Positions 45,840 to 55,578 of a stretch of 64,000 bases of DNA are shown piece after piece. The position numbers were made by a program, and so were the translations under genes. Position 1 is the stretch's first letter. Each line of letters opens with the position of its first letter. The notes under the pieces were generated by a model. That model saw only the letters and a list, made by a program, of their open reading frames with translations. It did not search any database and had not been told where the DNA came from. The stretch is taken from positions 1 through 64,000 of the forward strand of contig CAYOLQ010000005.1 of assembly GCA_964404825.1 (NCBI GenBank), given 5' to 3'. This DNA is from JACJXF01 sp964404825. Lineage in GTDB: Bacteria > Bacteroidota > Bacteroidia > Bacteroidales > GCA-2748055.

Positions 45840-45869
45840 AACCTGACAGGTCTTAAGACCTGTCAGGTT
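45840..45869. repeat. Perfect 30-bp palindrome
   Basis: AACCTGACAGGTCTT (45840-45854) is followed directly by its reverse complement (45855-45869), with no loop. Palindromes of this CCTGACAGG type occur between genes in several Bacteroidota genomes (recalled, not checked). It may be a protein-binding site, a second termination hairpin or a small mobile repeat. It lies 10 bases after the rho terminator. Confidence 0.8.
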
Positions 45870-45945
45870 GAAACAGTCCTTATTTGAATTCGATATGAAT
45901 AAGCCTTTCCTATCTTTTTTTCTTAAAAAATACCGGCAATTATAG

Positions 45946-45953
45946 TAATTTTG
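45946..45953 (+). promoter_or_regulatory. -7 promoter element upstream of the PFOR gene
   Basis: TAATTTTG fits TAnnTTTG and is 61 bases before the ATG at 46014. The region where the -33 element would lie is a T-rich run without a clean TTTG. Confidence 0.4.
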
Positions 45954-46013
45954 TAATTCGTTTCTTTTTTAGTTAATTAATTGTTTTATAACTACTTAAT
46001 ATAATATACTGAA

Positions 46014-49000
46014 ATGGCTGATAAAAAGAATTTTGTGACCTGTGACGGAAATTATGCTGCTGCTTACATAGCTTATATGTTTAGCGAAGTAGCCGCGATT
46101 TATCCTATCACACCTTCTTCAACCATGGCAGAGTACATTGATGAATGGGCTGCCTATGGAAAAAAGAATATTTTTGGCGAAGTTGTTAAAGTTGCTGAAA
46201 TGCAGTCTGAAGGCGGGGCATCAGGTGCTGTTCATGGAGCCTTACAGAGCGGAGCACTTACTTCAACCTTTACAGCTTCTCAGGGATTATTACTGATGAT
46301 CCCTAATATGTATAAAATTTCAGGGGAACTTTTACCTGGCGTTTTCCATGTATCCGCACGTAGTCTCGCAGCGCAGGCATTATCCATCTTTGGTGACCAT
46401 AGTGATGTTATGAGTACACGCCAGACAGGTTTCGCTATGTTAGCAACAGGAAGCGTTCAGCAAATCATGGATCTGGCAGGAATTGCCCATCTTGCTGCAA
46501 TTAAATCAAGAGTTCCTTTCCTTCATTTTTTCGACGGGTTCAGAACTTCACACGAAATTCAGAAGGTTGAAGTTCCGGGTATTGAGCAATTATCATCCAT
46601 GCTGGATTATAAAGCAGTTCAGTCATTCCGGGACAGGGCCCTCAATCCGGAGCATCCTGTTACCAGGGGTACTGCCCAGAATCCTGATATCTATTTCCAG
46701 TCAAGAGAGGCTGCTAACGGATTCTACGAAGGTCTGCCTGATCTCGTTGAGGAATATATGCAGCAGATTTCTAAAAATACAGGCCGCGAATATCATCCCT
46801 TTACATACTATGGAGCAAAAGATGCTGAGAACATTATTGTAGCTATGGGATCAATTACGGAAACCATTCAGGAAGTAATTGATATGCTGGTTGAAAAAGG
46901 CGAAAAAGTAGGATTAATTTCTGTTCATTTATACCGTCCTTTCTCAGGAAAGTATTTCTTCAAAGTACTTCCAAAAACTGTTAAAAAAATTACCATTCTC
47001 GACAGAACAAAGGAAATTGGTGCTAATGGTGAGCCATTGTATCTTGATGTTCGCGATCTTTTCTATGGTAAGGAGAATGCTCCGCTGATTGTTGGTGGTC
47101 GCTACGGTCTAAGTTCAAAAGATACCACTCCTGCAATGATGCTGTCGGTATTCCAAAACCTGAAAATGAAAGAACCTAAAAACAGGTTCACAGTAGGTAT
47201 TGTTGATGATGTGAGTTTCCTCTCTTTGCCCTTGTTACCTGAAATTTCTGTTGTGAAAAAAGGTACTTACGAAGCGAAATTCTACGGCCTTGGTTCTGAT
47301 GGTACTGTAGGTGCTAATAAAAACTCAATTAAAATTATTGGAGAATCAACTGATAAGTATTGTCAGGCATATTTTGCATACGACTCCAAAAAATCCGGAG
47401 GAATAACAACTTCTCATCTTCGTTTCGGCGATCAACCAATCAGGGCTCCATACCTTGTTGGAACTCCTGATTTTGTTGCCTGCCATGTTCCTTCATATAT
47501 CTACAAGTATGACATGCTGAAAGGTTTGAAGAAGGGTGGTATGTTTCTTTTAAATTGTCCCTGGGATGTTAAGGAAGCAATAGAAAAATTGCCGGATTCA
47601 ATGAAAAAGTACCTGGCTGATAATAACATCAATTTCTATATCATTGATGCAACTAAGATTGCAGAAGAACTCGGTCTTGGTAACCGAACAAATACCATAA
47701 TGCAGGCTTCATTCTTTAAAATTGCTAATGTAATTCCTTATGAACTTGCTGTTTTGGAAATGAAGAGATTTATTGTTAAATCATTCGGACGTAAAGGGGA
47801 AGAGGTTGTTGCAATGAACAATGCTGCAGTAGACAAAGGTGGAGAAGTTATTAAAGTTGAAGTTCCTGCAAGCTGGTCTAAAATCAGTATTGCTAAAACG
47901 GCTGACACCAGAGATCTCCCCGATTTTATAAAGAATGTTGTTGAACCAATCAATAATCTTAAGGGGGATGACTTACCAGTAAGCGCATTTACAGGACGCG
48001 AAGATGGAACCTTCCCTGCAGGTACTACTCAATATGAGAAAAGAGGTATCGCTGTTAATGTACCTGAATGGCAATCAGCAAATTGCATTCAGTGCAACCA
48101 GTGTTCCTATGTGTGTCCCCACGCAGCAATCCGCCCATTCCTGCTCGATGAGAAAGAAATGAATGGACTGCCAAAAGGAGCTCCTGTTGTAGCTGCGAAT
48201 GGTAAATCTCTGGCTGGTCTCCAATACAAAATGCAGGTTTCGGTTCTGGATTGCACAGGGTGCGGTAACTGCGCTGATGTTTGTCCTTCTAAAGAAAAGG
48301 CACTCATCATGAAACCTCTCGAATCTCAGATGACAGAGGTGGAAAACTGGAATTATATGACACACAAAGTGACCTATAAAGACACTCTTTTGCCGAAGGA
48401 CGCTGCAATAAAAAATACCCAGTTTGCCAAGCCACTGTTCGAATTTTCTGGTGCATGCGCAGGTTGCGGAGAAACTCCATATATCAAACTCATTACGCAA
48501 CTTTTTGGCGACAGGATGATGGTGGCTAACGCAACGGGTTGTTCTTCCATTTACGGGGGATCCGCTCCTTCAACTCCATATTGTATTAATGAACAGGGTG
48601 AAGGTCCTGCATGGGCTAACTCCCTGTTCGAAGACAATGCTGAGTATGGTTTTGGAATGTCAATTGGTGTAAACCAGATGCGTGCACGAATAAGTATGCT
48701 GATGAATGAAGCAATTGAAAAAGGCGTTTCTGCGAATCTCAAAACAGCGTTTGAAGCATGGCTTGCTAATAAAGATAAGGCAAACGAGTCCAAAGAAGCA
48801 TCAAAACTTGTTGTAGCGGCATGTGAAAAGGAAAAATCCAAACTAACAACGGATATTCTTAACCTAAAACAATATCTGACCAAGAAATCGCAGTGGATTT
48901 TTGGCGGTGACGGCTGGGCATATGATATTGGTTACGGCGGTCTGGATCACGTACTTGCTTCTGGTGAAGATGTTAACGTTCTTGTGATGGATACTGAGGT

Positions 49001-49553
49001 GTATTCCAATACCGGAGGTCAGTCTTCTAAATCTACTCCCGTTGGAGCAGTTGCAAAATTTGCTACTGCAGGGAAGAGGGTAAGAAAGAAAGACCTCGGA
49101 ATGATGGCAATGAGCTATGGCTACGTTTATGTTGCTCAGGTAGCAATGGGTGCAAATCAGGCTCAGTATCTGAAAGTACTCAGAGAAGCTGAAGCGTATC
49201 CCGGACCTTCTTTAATCATTGCATATTCCCCTTGTATTAACCATGGGTTGAAAGCAGGTATGGGCGTAACGCAGAAACAACAGAAGCATGCTGTTGAAGC
49301 AGGTTACTGGCACTTGTATCGTTTTAATCCGCTACTTGAAGAACAAGGTCAGAATCCATTCCAGTTAGATTCTAAAGAACCCGATTTTACAAAATTCAGA
49401 GAGTTCCTGAATTCGGAAGTTCGTTACACCTCACTTCAGCAATCCTTTCCGGAAGAATCGGAAGAATTATTCAAAGTTGCTGAGGATAATGCAAAATGGA
49501 GGTATAAGTCTTATGCAAGGCTTGCCAGCATGGATTTTAAACCTGCTGAATAA
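46014..49553 (+). CDS. nifJ: Pyruvate:ferredoxin (flavodoxin) oxidoreductase
   Basis: The 1179 residues form a single-chain PFOR with all domains: the pyrimidine-binding domain (YPITPSSTMAEYIDEWAAYG), domain gamma (SKKSGGITTSHLRFGDQPIR), a two-cluster ferredoxin part with CIQCNQCSYVCP and CTGCGNCADVCPSKEKALIM, and the thiamine diphosphate domain (GACAGCGETPYIKLI, GDGWAYDIGYGGLDHVLASG). It oxidises pyruvate with CoA to acetyl-CoA and carbon dioxide and reduces ferredoxin. This is a central step in anaerobic metabolism and one of the strongest hints about the lifestyle. A -7 promoter element is upstream and a terminator downstream, so it is a single-gene unit. Confidence 0.95.
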   Translation: MADKKNFVTCDGNYAAAYIAYMFSEVAAIYPITPSSTMAEYIDEWAAYGKKNIFGEVVKVAEMQSEGGASGAVHGALQSGALTSTFTASQGLLLMIPNMYKISGELLPGVFHVSARSLAAQALSIFGDHSDVMSTRQTGFAMLATGSVQQIMDLAGIAHLAAIKSRVPFLHFFDGFRTSHEIQKVEVPGIEQLSSMLDYKAVQSFRDRALNPEHPVTRGTAQNPDIYFQSREAANGFYEGLPDLVEEYMQQISKNTGREYHPFTYYGAKDAENIIVAMGSITETIQEVIDMLVEKGEKVGLISVHLYRPFSGKYFFKVLPKTVKKITILDRTKEIGANGEPLYLDVRDLFYGKENAPLIVGGRYGLSSKDTTPAMMLSVFQNLKMKEPKNRFTVGIVDDVSFLSLPLLPEISVVKKGTYEAKFYGLGSDGTVGANKNSIKIIGESTDKYCQAYFAYDSKKSGGITTSHLRFGDQPIRAPYLVGTPDFVACHVPSYIYKYDMLKGLKKGGMFLLNCPWDVKEAIEKLPDSMKKYLADNNINFYIIDATKIAEELGLGNRTNTIMQASFFKIANVIPYELAVLEMKRFIVKSFGRKGEEVVAMNNAAVDKGGEVIKVEVPASWSKISIAKTADTRDLPDFIKNVVEPINNLKGDDLPVSAFTGREDGTFPAGTTQYEKRGIAVNVPEWQSANCIQCNQCSYVCPHAAIRPFLLDEKEMNGLPKGAPVVAANGKSLAGLQYKMQVSVLDCTGCGNCADVCPSKEKALIMKPLESQMTEVENWNYMTHKVTYKDTLLPKDAAIKNTQFAKPLFEFSGACAGCGETPYIKLITQLFGDRMMVANATGCSSIYGGSAPSTPYCINEQGEGPAWANSLFEDNAEYGFGMSIGVNQMRARISMLMNEAIEKGVSANLKTAFEAWLANKDKANESKEASKLVVAACEKEKSKLTTDILNLKQYLTKKSQWIFGGDGWAYDIGYGGLDHVLASGEDVNVLVMDTEVYSNTGGQSSKSTPVGAVAKFATAGKRVRKKDLGMMAMSYGYVYVAQVAMGANQAQYLKVLREAEAYPGPSLIIAYSPCINHGLKAGMGVTQKQQKHAVEAGYWHLYRFNPLLEEQGQNPFQLDSKEPDFTKFREFLNSEVRYTSLQQSFPEESEELFKVAEDNAKWRYKSYARLASMDFKPAE

Positions 49554-49599
49554 ACTGAATCGCCTGCCTGAAGGGTCGATATATTTAAAACTACGCGTT

Positions 49600-49633
49600 A
49601 AGCCGGGGTCACTGACTCCGGCTTTATTTTTTA
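49600..49633 (+). terminator. Transcription terminator after the PFOR gene
   Basis: AAGCCGGGGT (49600-49609) pairs with ACTCCGGCTT (49615-49624), ten pairs including one G-T, over a loop of five bases, and is followed by TATTTTTT. It begins 47 bases after the PFOR stop. Confidence 0.8.
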
Positions 49634-49701
49634 ACTTTTTCGGTATTATCATCAGACTGCAATAGTGCTGATTCCAGTTAAAAAAAGAGAGTTTTTTTCA
49701 T

Positions 49702-49709
49702 TAACTTTG
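49702..49709 (+). promoter_or_regulatory. -7 promoter element upstream of ruvX
   Basis: TAACTTTG matches TAnnTTTG, 24 bases before the TTG start of ruvX, so the leader would be only about ten bases. No clean -33 element is visible. Confidence 0.4.
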
Positions 49710-49725
49710 TGGAAAACAATCAGAA

Positions 49726-50148
49726 TTGGGAAGAATTATCGGTATTGATTATGGCACGAAGCGGGTTGGGGTCGCAGTTACTGATCCATTGCAGATGATT
49801 GCCAGTGGGCTGACAACAGTAGGATCCCACGAAATTCTTGATTTTCTGCGGGATTATATGCAAAAAGAAAAGGTCGATGCCATTGTCCTGGGTCTCCCAA
49901 AGAAAATGAACAATACTGATTCTGAGGCGTTAAAATATGCACAACAGTTTGAAGTTGCTTTTAAACGCCGCTTCCCCGGGATCCCTGTAATATGGATTGA
50001 TGAGAGATTTACCTCTCAGATTGCAATGAGTGTTATGATTGATGGCGGAATGAAAAAGAAGGACAGACAGGTAAAGGGAAACATGGATAAAATAAGTGCT
50101 GCAATAATACTGCAATCATATCTCGAACAATTGAGTTATAAAAAATAA
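49726..50148 (+). CDS. ruvX: Putative pre-16S rRNA nuclease / Holliday junction resolvase RuvX (YqgF)
   Basis: The 140-residue protein has the YqgF fold motifs: GIDYGTKRVGVAVTDPLQMI at the start, AIVLGLPKKMNNTDSE in the middle and WIDERFTSQIA with the conserved acidic residues. It is best known for trimming the 5' end of 16S rRNA precursor and was earlier described as a Holliday junction resolvase. The start codon is TTG at 49726, needed to include the conserved glycine-aspartate start. The deformylase gene follows after 33 bases. Confidence 0.9.
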   Translation: MGRIIGIDYGTKRVGVAVTDPLQMIASGLTTVGSHEILDFLRDYMQKEKVDAIVLGLPKKMNNTDSEALKYAQQFEVAFKRRFPGIPVIWIDERFTSQIAMSVMIDGGMKKKDRQVKGNMDKISAAIILQSYLEQLSYKK

Positions 50149-50181
50149 TATAAGCATGCCGGACAAACGGTACATTTTAGT

Positions 50182-50757
50182 ATGATTTATCCAATTTATG
50201 TATATGGGACTACAGTCCTTCGGAAAAAGACGACAGAAATAACTAAAGATTATTCAGGACTTTCGCAACTCATTGAGGACATGTATGAAACCATGAAATT
50301 TTCAGAAGGAGTAGGTCTTGCCGCTCCTCAAATTGGTCTGTCTATCCGCTTATTTGTTGTAGATGCAACAGGTTCCGGTCCGGAAGAAGAAGGAATGGAA
50401 ACGGATGAAGATCTTTCCGATTTCAGGAAAGCATTTATTAACCCGAAAATTACAAGATATTGGGGCGAACCATGGACATTTAACGAGGGATGTCTGAGCA
50501 TTCCAGACCTGAGAGAGGATGTTGATCGTCCTGATAAAGTAAGAATTCAGTATTATGATGAAGGTTTTAATTTCCATGATGAAGAATTTGAGGGAGTGAG
50601 AGCCAGAATCATTCAGCATGAATACGATCACCTCGAAGGTACTATGTTTGTTGATAGAATAAATCCCCTGAGAAAGCGCCTGATCTCCGGCAAACTCAAA
50701 GCAATATCAATGGGGAAAGTCGATACACACTATAAAATCAAAATTGCTGGTAAGTAA
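50182..50757 (+). CDS. def: Peptide deformylase
   Basis: The 191 residues carry the three deformylase motifs: EGVGLAAPQIG, EGCLSIPDL with the metal-binding cysteine, and IIQHEYDHLEGTMFVDRI with the two metal-binding histidines and the catalytic glutamate. It removes the formyl group from new proteins. It follows ruvX and is closed by a strong terminator. Confidence 0.95.
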   Translation: MIYPIYVYGTTVLRKKTTEITKDYSGLSQLIEDMYETMKFSEGVGLAAPQIGLSIRLFVVDATGSGPEEEGMETDEDLSDFRKAFINPKITRYWGEPWTFNEGCLSIPDLREDVDRPDKVRIQYYDEGFNFHDEEFEGVRARIIQHEYDHLEGTMFVDRINPLRKRLISGKLKAISMGKVDTHYKIKIAGK

Positions 50758-50776
50758 TCGCATTTCTTTGCTTCAT

Positions 50777-50812
50777 AAAAAAAGCAAACCCGGAAAACAG
50801 GTTTGCTTTTTT
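50777..50812. terminator. Two-way transcription terminator between def and the dihydroorotate-dehydrogenase-like gene
   Basis: AAAAAAAGCAAACC (50777-50790) pairs with GGTTTGCTTTTTT (50800-50812) over a loop of nine bases. The A run on the left and T run on the right let it serve both convergent genes. Confidence 0.85.
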
Positions 50813-50830
50813 ATTTTGCTAGTAACGTTG

Positions 50831-51844
50831 TTACCTTAGTACGGACGTCTTGAGAAGGTCCTCTGATTTCAGGAGAAGGTCGATATACTGCGCTCTTTTG
50901 TAAACAAAAGGATCTTTGGTGTTCTTCTCTGAAAGTTTACCCTTGAAATCTTTAAGTGAATTGTATTTCTTCATTTTCATCCACTCGTTTATTTCATCGA
51001 GCATAACAGAAATATGATTGAGTTTGTGCTTATACAATGTGCTTACAACCTGCACGGCATCAGCTCCGGCCATAACAGCTTTTATTACATCTTTACCATC
51101 CATAATTCCGGAATTGGAGCAGATATTGGCTTTCACACGGCCAAAAAGTAAACCTGCAAAGCGAAGTGCAATACGGTTATCATTTTCACTTGAAAGATTA
51201 AAAGGGGAGAAGTGCTCTTCCTTTTCCAAATCGATATCCGGTTGAAACATCCGGTTAAATAATACAAGTCCGTTAACTCCCGCTTTATCGAGTTCGGTAA
51301 TAAATTTCAGAACGTTGGTATAATATGGACTTAATTTAACACTTACCGGGATATTCAAAGTCCTCTTTATCTCTTTGACAACAGCCAGTTGTTCGGCAAT
51401 AATTTCTTTTTCATCTTTATTGAAATCTTTAGGAATGGAATAAAAATTCAGTTCCAGAGCATCAACACCAGTATCTTCAATAAGTTTGGCATATTCAACC
51501 CATGATTCGTGATAGACTGCATTTAAGCTTGCAATAACAGGAATACCAACAGACTCTTTTGCTTTGCGCAATTTATGCAGGTGCTCCTGTGGTCCGGAAT
51601 GAGTAATATCAGGAAAAAGCTTGATCATTTCAGCATTACGGTTGTTATACTCTTCCATCTGATTATCGAGATGGTAACTTTCAAGCTGAATCTGTTCTTC
51701 GAATAGTGACTTAAATACTATTGCTGCAGCACCAGATGCTTCGGCAGCTTTCAGATTACTAGCGTCACTTACCAGATTACTGGCTCCAATGATTATCGGA
51801 TTCTTTAGCTCAAGTCCGAGATAAGTGGTTTTTAAATTGATCAT
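50831..51844 (-). CDS. Dihydroorotate dehydrogenase-like flavoprotein
   Basis: From the ATG at 51844 the protein has 337 residues; the ten extra residues of an upstream ATG (51874) are polar and do not match the family (MINLKTTYLGLELKNPIIIGAS is the expected start). It has the TIM barrel of class 1 dihydroorotate dehydrogenases with phosphate-binding region NGLVLFNRMF, SVKLSPYYTN and SNSGIMDGKDVIKAVMAGAD. Subgroup members outside pyrimidine synthesis are known, and in Bacteroidota this group is often labelled only as similar to the enzyme. The substrate is therefore uncertain. Confidence 0.82.
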   Translation of the reverse strand: MINLKTTYLGLELKNPIIIGASNLVSDASNLKAAEASGAAAIVFKSLFEEQIQLESYHLDNQMEEYNNRNAEMIKLFPDITHSGPQEHLHKLRKAKESVGIPVIASLNAVYHESWVEYAKLIEDTGVDALELNFYSIPKDFNKDEKEIIAEQLAVVKEIKRTLNIPVSVKLSPYYTNVLKFITELDKAGVNGLVLFNRMFQPDIDLEKEEHFSPFNLSSENDNRIALRFAGLLFGRVKANICSNSGIMDGKDVIKAVMAGADAVQVVSTLYKHKLNHISVMLDEINEWMKMKKYNSLKDFKGKLSEKNTKDPFVYKRAQYIDLLLKSEDLLKTSVLR

Positions 51845-52015
51845 AATTTCAGGGTTTTGATTATTCCGGGGCAAACCGGCAGGATGTAAATATAGGAAAA
51901 ACTTATATCTGTTTAAACATGTTTTTTGATGCTTTGTTCGACAACATTTATGAAACTTTTACAAAAAGTTGCGTTGCAGCAATGATTTTTTCATTCCGGA
52001 TACATTAATCTATGG

Positions 52016-54145
52016 ATGCAATTCATACGAGATATAAAATCTGTTCCTGTTCTCAGACCCCTAATTGGTTTGATTGCAGGAATATTATTTGGAATCAGGA
52101 TATCCGTCCCGCTCAACGTATTGATAATATGGCTTTTAACTGCAATTTTTATTCTTCTGGTTATTTTGTATTTTGGAATTGCAATAAAGCACAATTACCA
52201 GTGGTATAGCGGTTTGGTGGTTCTGGTGGTTTTATTTTGTCTGGGAGTTTTTGTGGTAAAAAGTTCGCAGCGCAAGCAAAATCTAATTCCTGAAGGTTCA
52301 GATAATGTTTGGCTTGGAGAGGTAATCACAACTCCCGTTCTGAAAAACAATTATGCGCGTTTTGAAATCTTCATATTTCGTGATTCTACTCCTCAAAATA
52401 AATACAAAACTCAGATTTTATCAGAAATTGATATTCATTCCAGAATACCCCGTGCAGGACAATTTCTGGTTCTGAGAGCAAAACCTGAAAGAATTCAGGG
52501 ACCAATGAATCCTTACGAGTTTGACTATGCTTCCTACCTTCAGAGAAACGGGATTCTTTACCGGTGCTTTATAAAATCAGGGGAATACTTGATTCTGGAT
52601 ATCCCTGAAAAAAAAAGCATCAGGCTCCTGACCCTGCATCTCAGAGATGCTTTATGGAGCAGAATTGAAAACCAGATGCCCGGAAACAGGAATCTTGGTG
52701 TATTATATGCAATATCGCTGGGTTCGAAAGACCTGTTAACCCCGGAAATCCGTGAATCATATGCTGAAACCGGAGCCATGCATGTTTTGGTTGTATCAGG
52801 TCAGCATGTTGCATTGATTTGGTTGGTCCTGAGCTACATCTTCATTTGGATGAAAGTTTTACCCGGAGGAAAATACATTGAATCGTTTTTAATAATCGGA
52901 TTGATCTGGTTTTATTCTTTAATGACCGGAATGACGGCCTCGATAGTGAGATCATCTTTTATGTTTACATTGGTTACTTTAGGTAAAACCATTCAGAAAG
53001 AGTCATCAATTTACAATTCTATGGCGGTATCAGCGTTCTTCGGATTAATTCTTGTTCCAAATTGGCTGATAGATGCAGGCTTTCAACTATCGTATATTGC
53101 TGTTTTAAGTATTGTATATTTCCAACCCCTGATTTCCTCCCTCTACAAACCGAAAAGATGGATATTTTTAAAAATGTGGGAAATTTGTTCGGTAAGTATT
53201 GCCGCTCAGATTGGAACACTTCCACTTACTCTTTTTTACTTTAACAGATTCCCTCCCTGGTTTATTTTGAGTAATCTGGTGGTAATTCCTCTGGTAACGA
53301 TAATAATGACAGTTTTTATTCTGATGCTATTGTTTTTAATGATCCCTGTACTCTTTTCACTGATTCTTAGGGTTTTACTTTTTCTGATCGATATTATGAA
53401 CCAGTCTGTACGGTTTATTGAGAACCTTCCCGCACCGGAAATGGATATGATATATTTATCTAATTTTCAAATGATTTGCTTTGTGCTAATGATTATTGCC
53501 CTGGTTTTTTTTATCAGCTATAGAAAGAACTATTATTTTATTTCCGGATTTGTTCTTCTGTTTTTACTTTTTTCACAAGGGATAATAAAAAAATACAATT
53601 CTTTACGGCAGAGTGAAGTCATTGTATTTTCAGTTCCGGGTATAATGATGATGGGAATTTTAAATGGGAATTCGGGTGTTTTTATACACAATGCTCCAGA
53701 TTCTTCAGATATTACCGGGGCTTTCAATTATAAATGTAAACCTCTATTAATAAGGAAAAGAATAGGGATTAGAAAAGTATTGGCTTTATCGGATTCCTCT
53801 AAACTTCCTGATAGTTTTATACCTATCCCCGGCAAAGAAAACTTTTTTGTAAGAATAGCTGACAAATCGCTGATTATATTGAATGATCCGGGTTATTATA
53901 AGGGTTTTAAATCATCTATTCCTATTAAGGCAGATATTATAATTGTTAATAACCGATGGCCAAAGACCTGGAAAGGACAGCAGCAGTTATTTTTCACAGA
54001 TCAGTTACTTATAAGTTCTGCGTGCCCAAAATATGTTCAGTTTAATTCAGTGGAAAAATCAATTATCAAGGCCGACAGTATTTCAGATATTCGTAAATCA
54101 GGAGCATTTCGATATTACTTTCCACTGAAAACAGAAATGAATTAA
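52016..54145 (+). CDS. ComEC/Rec2-family membrane protein lacking a working metallo-beta-lactamase domain
   Basis: The 709 residues begin with two or three membrane helices and a DUF4131-like region (about 60-190), followed by the Competence membrane domain (about 230-510, including GAMHVLVVSGQHVALIWLVL and GMTASIVRSSFMFTLVTLGK). The last 180 residues sit where the metallo-beta-lactamase domain belongs but show no HxHxDH motif. The Competence domain forms the channel through which single-stranded DNA enters in transformable bacteria. Such shortened forms are frequent in Bacteroidota, where natural transformation is often unproven. It stands alone, plus strand, upstream of trkA. Confidence 0.85.
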   Translation: MQFIRDIKSVPVLRPLIGLIAGILFGIRISVPLNVLIIWLLTAIFILLVILYFGIAIKHNYQWYSGLVVLVVLFCLGVFVVKSSQRKQNLIPEGSDNVWLGEVITTPVLKNNYARFEIFIFRDSTPQNKYKTQILSEIDIHSRIPRAGQFLVLRAKPERIQGPMNPYEFDYASYLQRNGILYRCFIKSGEYLILDIPEKKSIRLLTLHLRDALWSRIENQMPGNRNLGVLYAISLGSKDLLTPEIRESYAETGAMHVLVVSGQHVALIWLVLSYIFIWMKVLPGGKYIESFLIIGLIWFYSLMTGMTASIVRSSFMFTLVTLGKTIQKESSIYNSMAVSAFFGLILVPNWLIDAGFQLSYIAVLSIVYFQPLISSLYKPKRWIFLKMWEICSVSIAAQIGTLPLTLFYFNRFPPWFILSNLVVIPLVTIIMTVFILMLLFLMIPVLFSLILRVLLFLIDIMNQSVRFIENLPAPEMDMIYLSNFQMICFVLMIIALVFFISYRKNYYFISGFVLLFLLFSQGIIKKYNSLRQSEVIVFSVPGIMMMGILNGNSGVFIHNAPDSSDITGAFNYKCKPLLIRKRIGIRKVLALSDSSKLPDSFIPIPGKENFFVRIADKSLIILNDPGYYKGFKSSIPIKADIIIVNNRWPKTWKGQQQLFFTDQLLISSACPKYVQFNSVEKSIIKADSISDIRKSGAFRYYFPLKTEMN

Positions 54146-54231
54146 ACGAAAAAAATTTGATGAATGCTTGGGTGATTCCGTATATATTGCCTTATTTTGC
54201 CGGTTGTTTTGTATGACTTCATTTCGGAAAA

Positions 54232-55572
54232 ATGAAAATTATAATTGCCGGTGCCGGTGCTGTAGGTTCTCATCTTGCAAAGATGTTAAGTAATGAAAGT
54301 CATGATATTACTGTCATTGACTCAGAAACTGATCGTCTGAAATCCGTTGGAACTTCTCTCGATGTGCTTACTATCGAAGGCAGTGCTACTTCCTTCGGGA
54401 TACTTAAGGAAGCAAAAATCAAGAAAGCTGATTTATTTATTGCTGTAACAAATTATGAATCTGCAAACATAACTGCAGCAATTCTTGCAAAACAGCTTGG
54501 TGCAAAAAAAACAATTGCCCGAATCGACAATCAGGAATATCTTTACCCCGCAAATCGTGAAATGCTAATAAGTCAGGGGATTGACTACATGATCTACCCT
54601 GAAATGATTGCTGCACGGGAAATTGTGGGATTGCTTTCCCAGACGGGTATGTCTGATATAGTCGATTTTTCTGGTGGAAACCTTCATCTTTATGCCTTCA
54701 AACTTGAGGAAAATGCTCCGATTATTAATAAAAATCTTTCTGAATTAGCCGACCCTGCAGGCCTTGTCGAATACCGGGCGGTAGCCATTACAAGGGAGGG
54801 GAAGACAATTATTCCCAGAGGCACCGATCGTTTTGAAGAAGGAGATCTCGTTTACATTATTACAAATAAGGGAGGAGTGAATAATTTGCTGATGTACACG
54901 GGAAAAGAAAATATTGAAGTCAGAAATATTATGATTCTCGGCGGCAGCAGAATTGGGATAAGAACTGCCCGTGACCTGGGCGATCACCATTATGTAAAAC
55001 TTATTGAGCAGGATCGTGAAAAAAGCTATATGATTTCAAATTTACTGGATAATTGCCTGGTTATAAATGGTGATGGCAGTAATGTTGAACTTCTTGCCCA
55101 GGAAGGAATTGCTAAAATGGATGCATTTATAGCCGTTACAGGTAATTCTGAGACAAATATTCTTTCCTGTCTTCTTGCAAAGCGAATGGGTGTAAAAAAG
55201 GCAATAGCTGAAGTTGAAAATCTTGATTATATACCTCTTGCAGAAGCAATTGGTATCGATACCATTATAAATAAGAAACTTATTGCTGCCAGTAGGATTT
55301 TCCGTTTCACTATGAATACTGAGGTATCATCCATTAAATGTCTTACAGGAACAGAGGCTGAAGTTGTTGAATTTGTCGTTAAGCAGGATTCCCTTATTAC
55401 AGAAGGAAATCTTAAGGAAATTGAATTCCCGGAGGATGCTCTGATTGGAGGAATTGTTAGAGGGAGCGCAAGTTTTATTGCTCAGGGTGACTCAGAAATT
55501 AAAGCAGGTGACCGGGTTGTTGTATTTGCATTACCATCAGCAATTGGACAGATTGGCAAATTCTTTAACTAA
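54232..55572 (+). CDS. trkA: Trk potassium uptake system regulatory subunit TrkA
   Basis: The 446 residues contain two RCK units, each with a Rossmann NAD-binding domain and a TrkA-C domain: MKIIIAGAGAVGSHLAKML at the start and IMILGGSRIGIRTARDLGDH in the second half. It binds the TrkH channel on the cytoplasmic side and opens or closes it according to nucleotide state. trkH follows six bases later, so they are co-expressed. Confidence 0.94.
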   Translation: MKIIIAGAGAVGSHLAKMLSNESHDITVIDSETDRLKSVGTSLDVLTIEGSATSFGILKEAKIKKADLFIAVTNYESANITAAILAKQLGAKKTIARIDNQEYLYPANREMLISQGIDYMIYPEMIAAREIVGLLSQTGMSDIVDFSGGNLHLYAFKLEENAPIINKNLSELADPAGLVEYRAVAITREGKTIIPRGTDRFEEGDLVYIITNKGGVNNLLMYTGKENIEVRNIMILGGSRIGIRTARDLGDHHYVKLIEQDREKSYMISNLLDNCLVINGDGSNVELLAQEGIAKMDAFIAVTGNSETNILSCLLAKRMGVKKAIAEVENLDYIPLAEAIGIDTIINKKLIAASRIFRFTMNTEVSSIKCLTGTEAEVVEFVVKQDSLITEGNLKEIEFPEDALIGGIVRGSASFIAQGDSEIKAGDRVVVFALPSAIGQIGKFFN

Positions 55573-55578
55573 ACAGAT

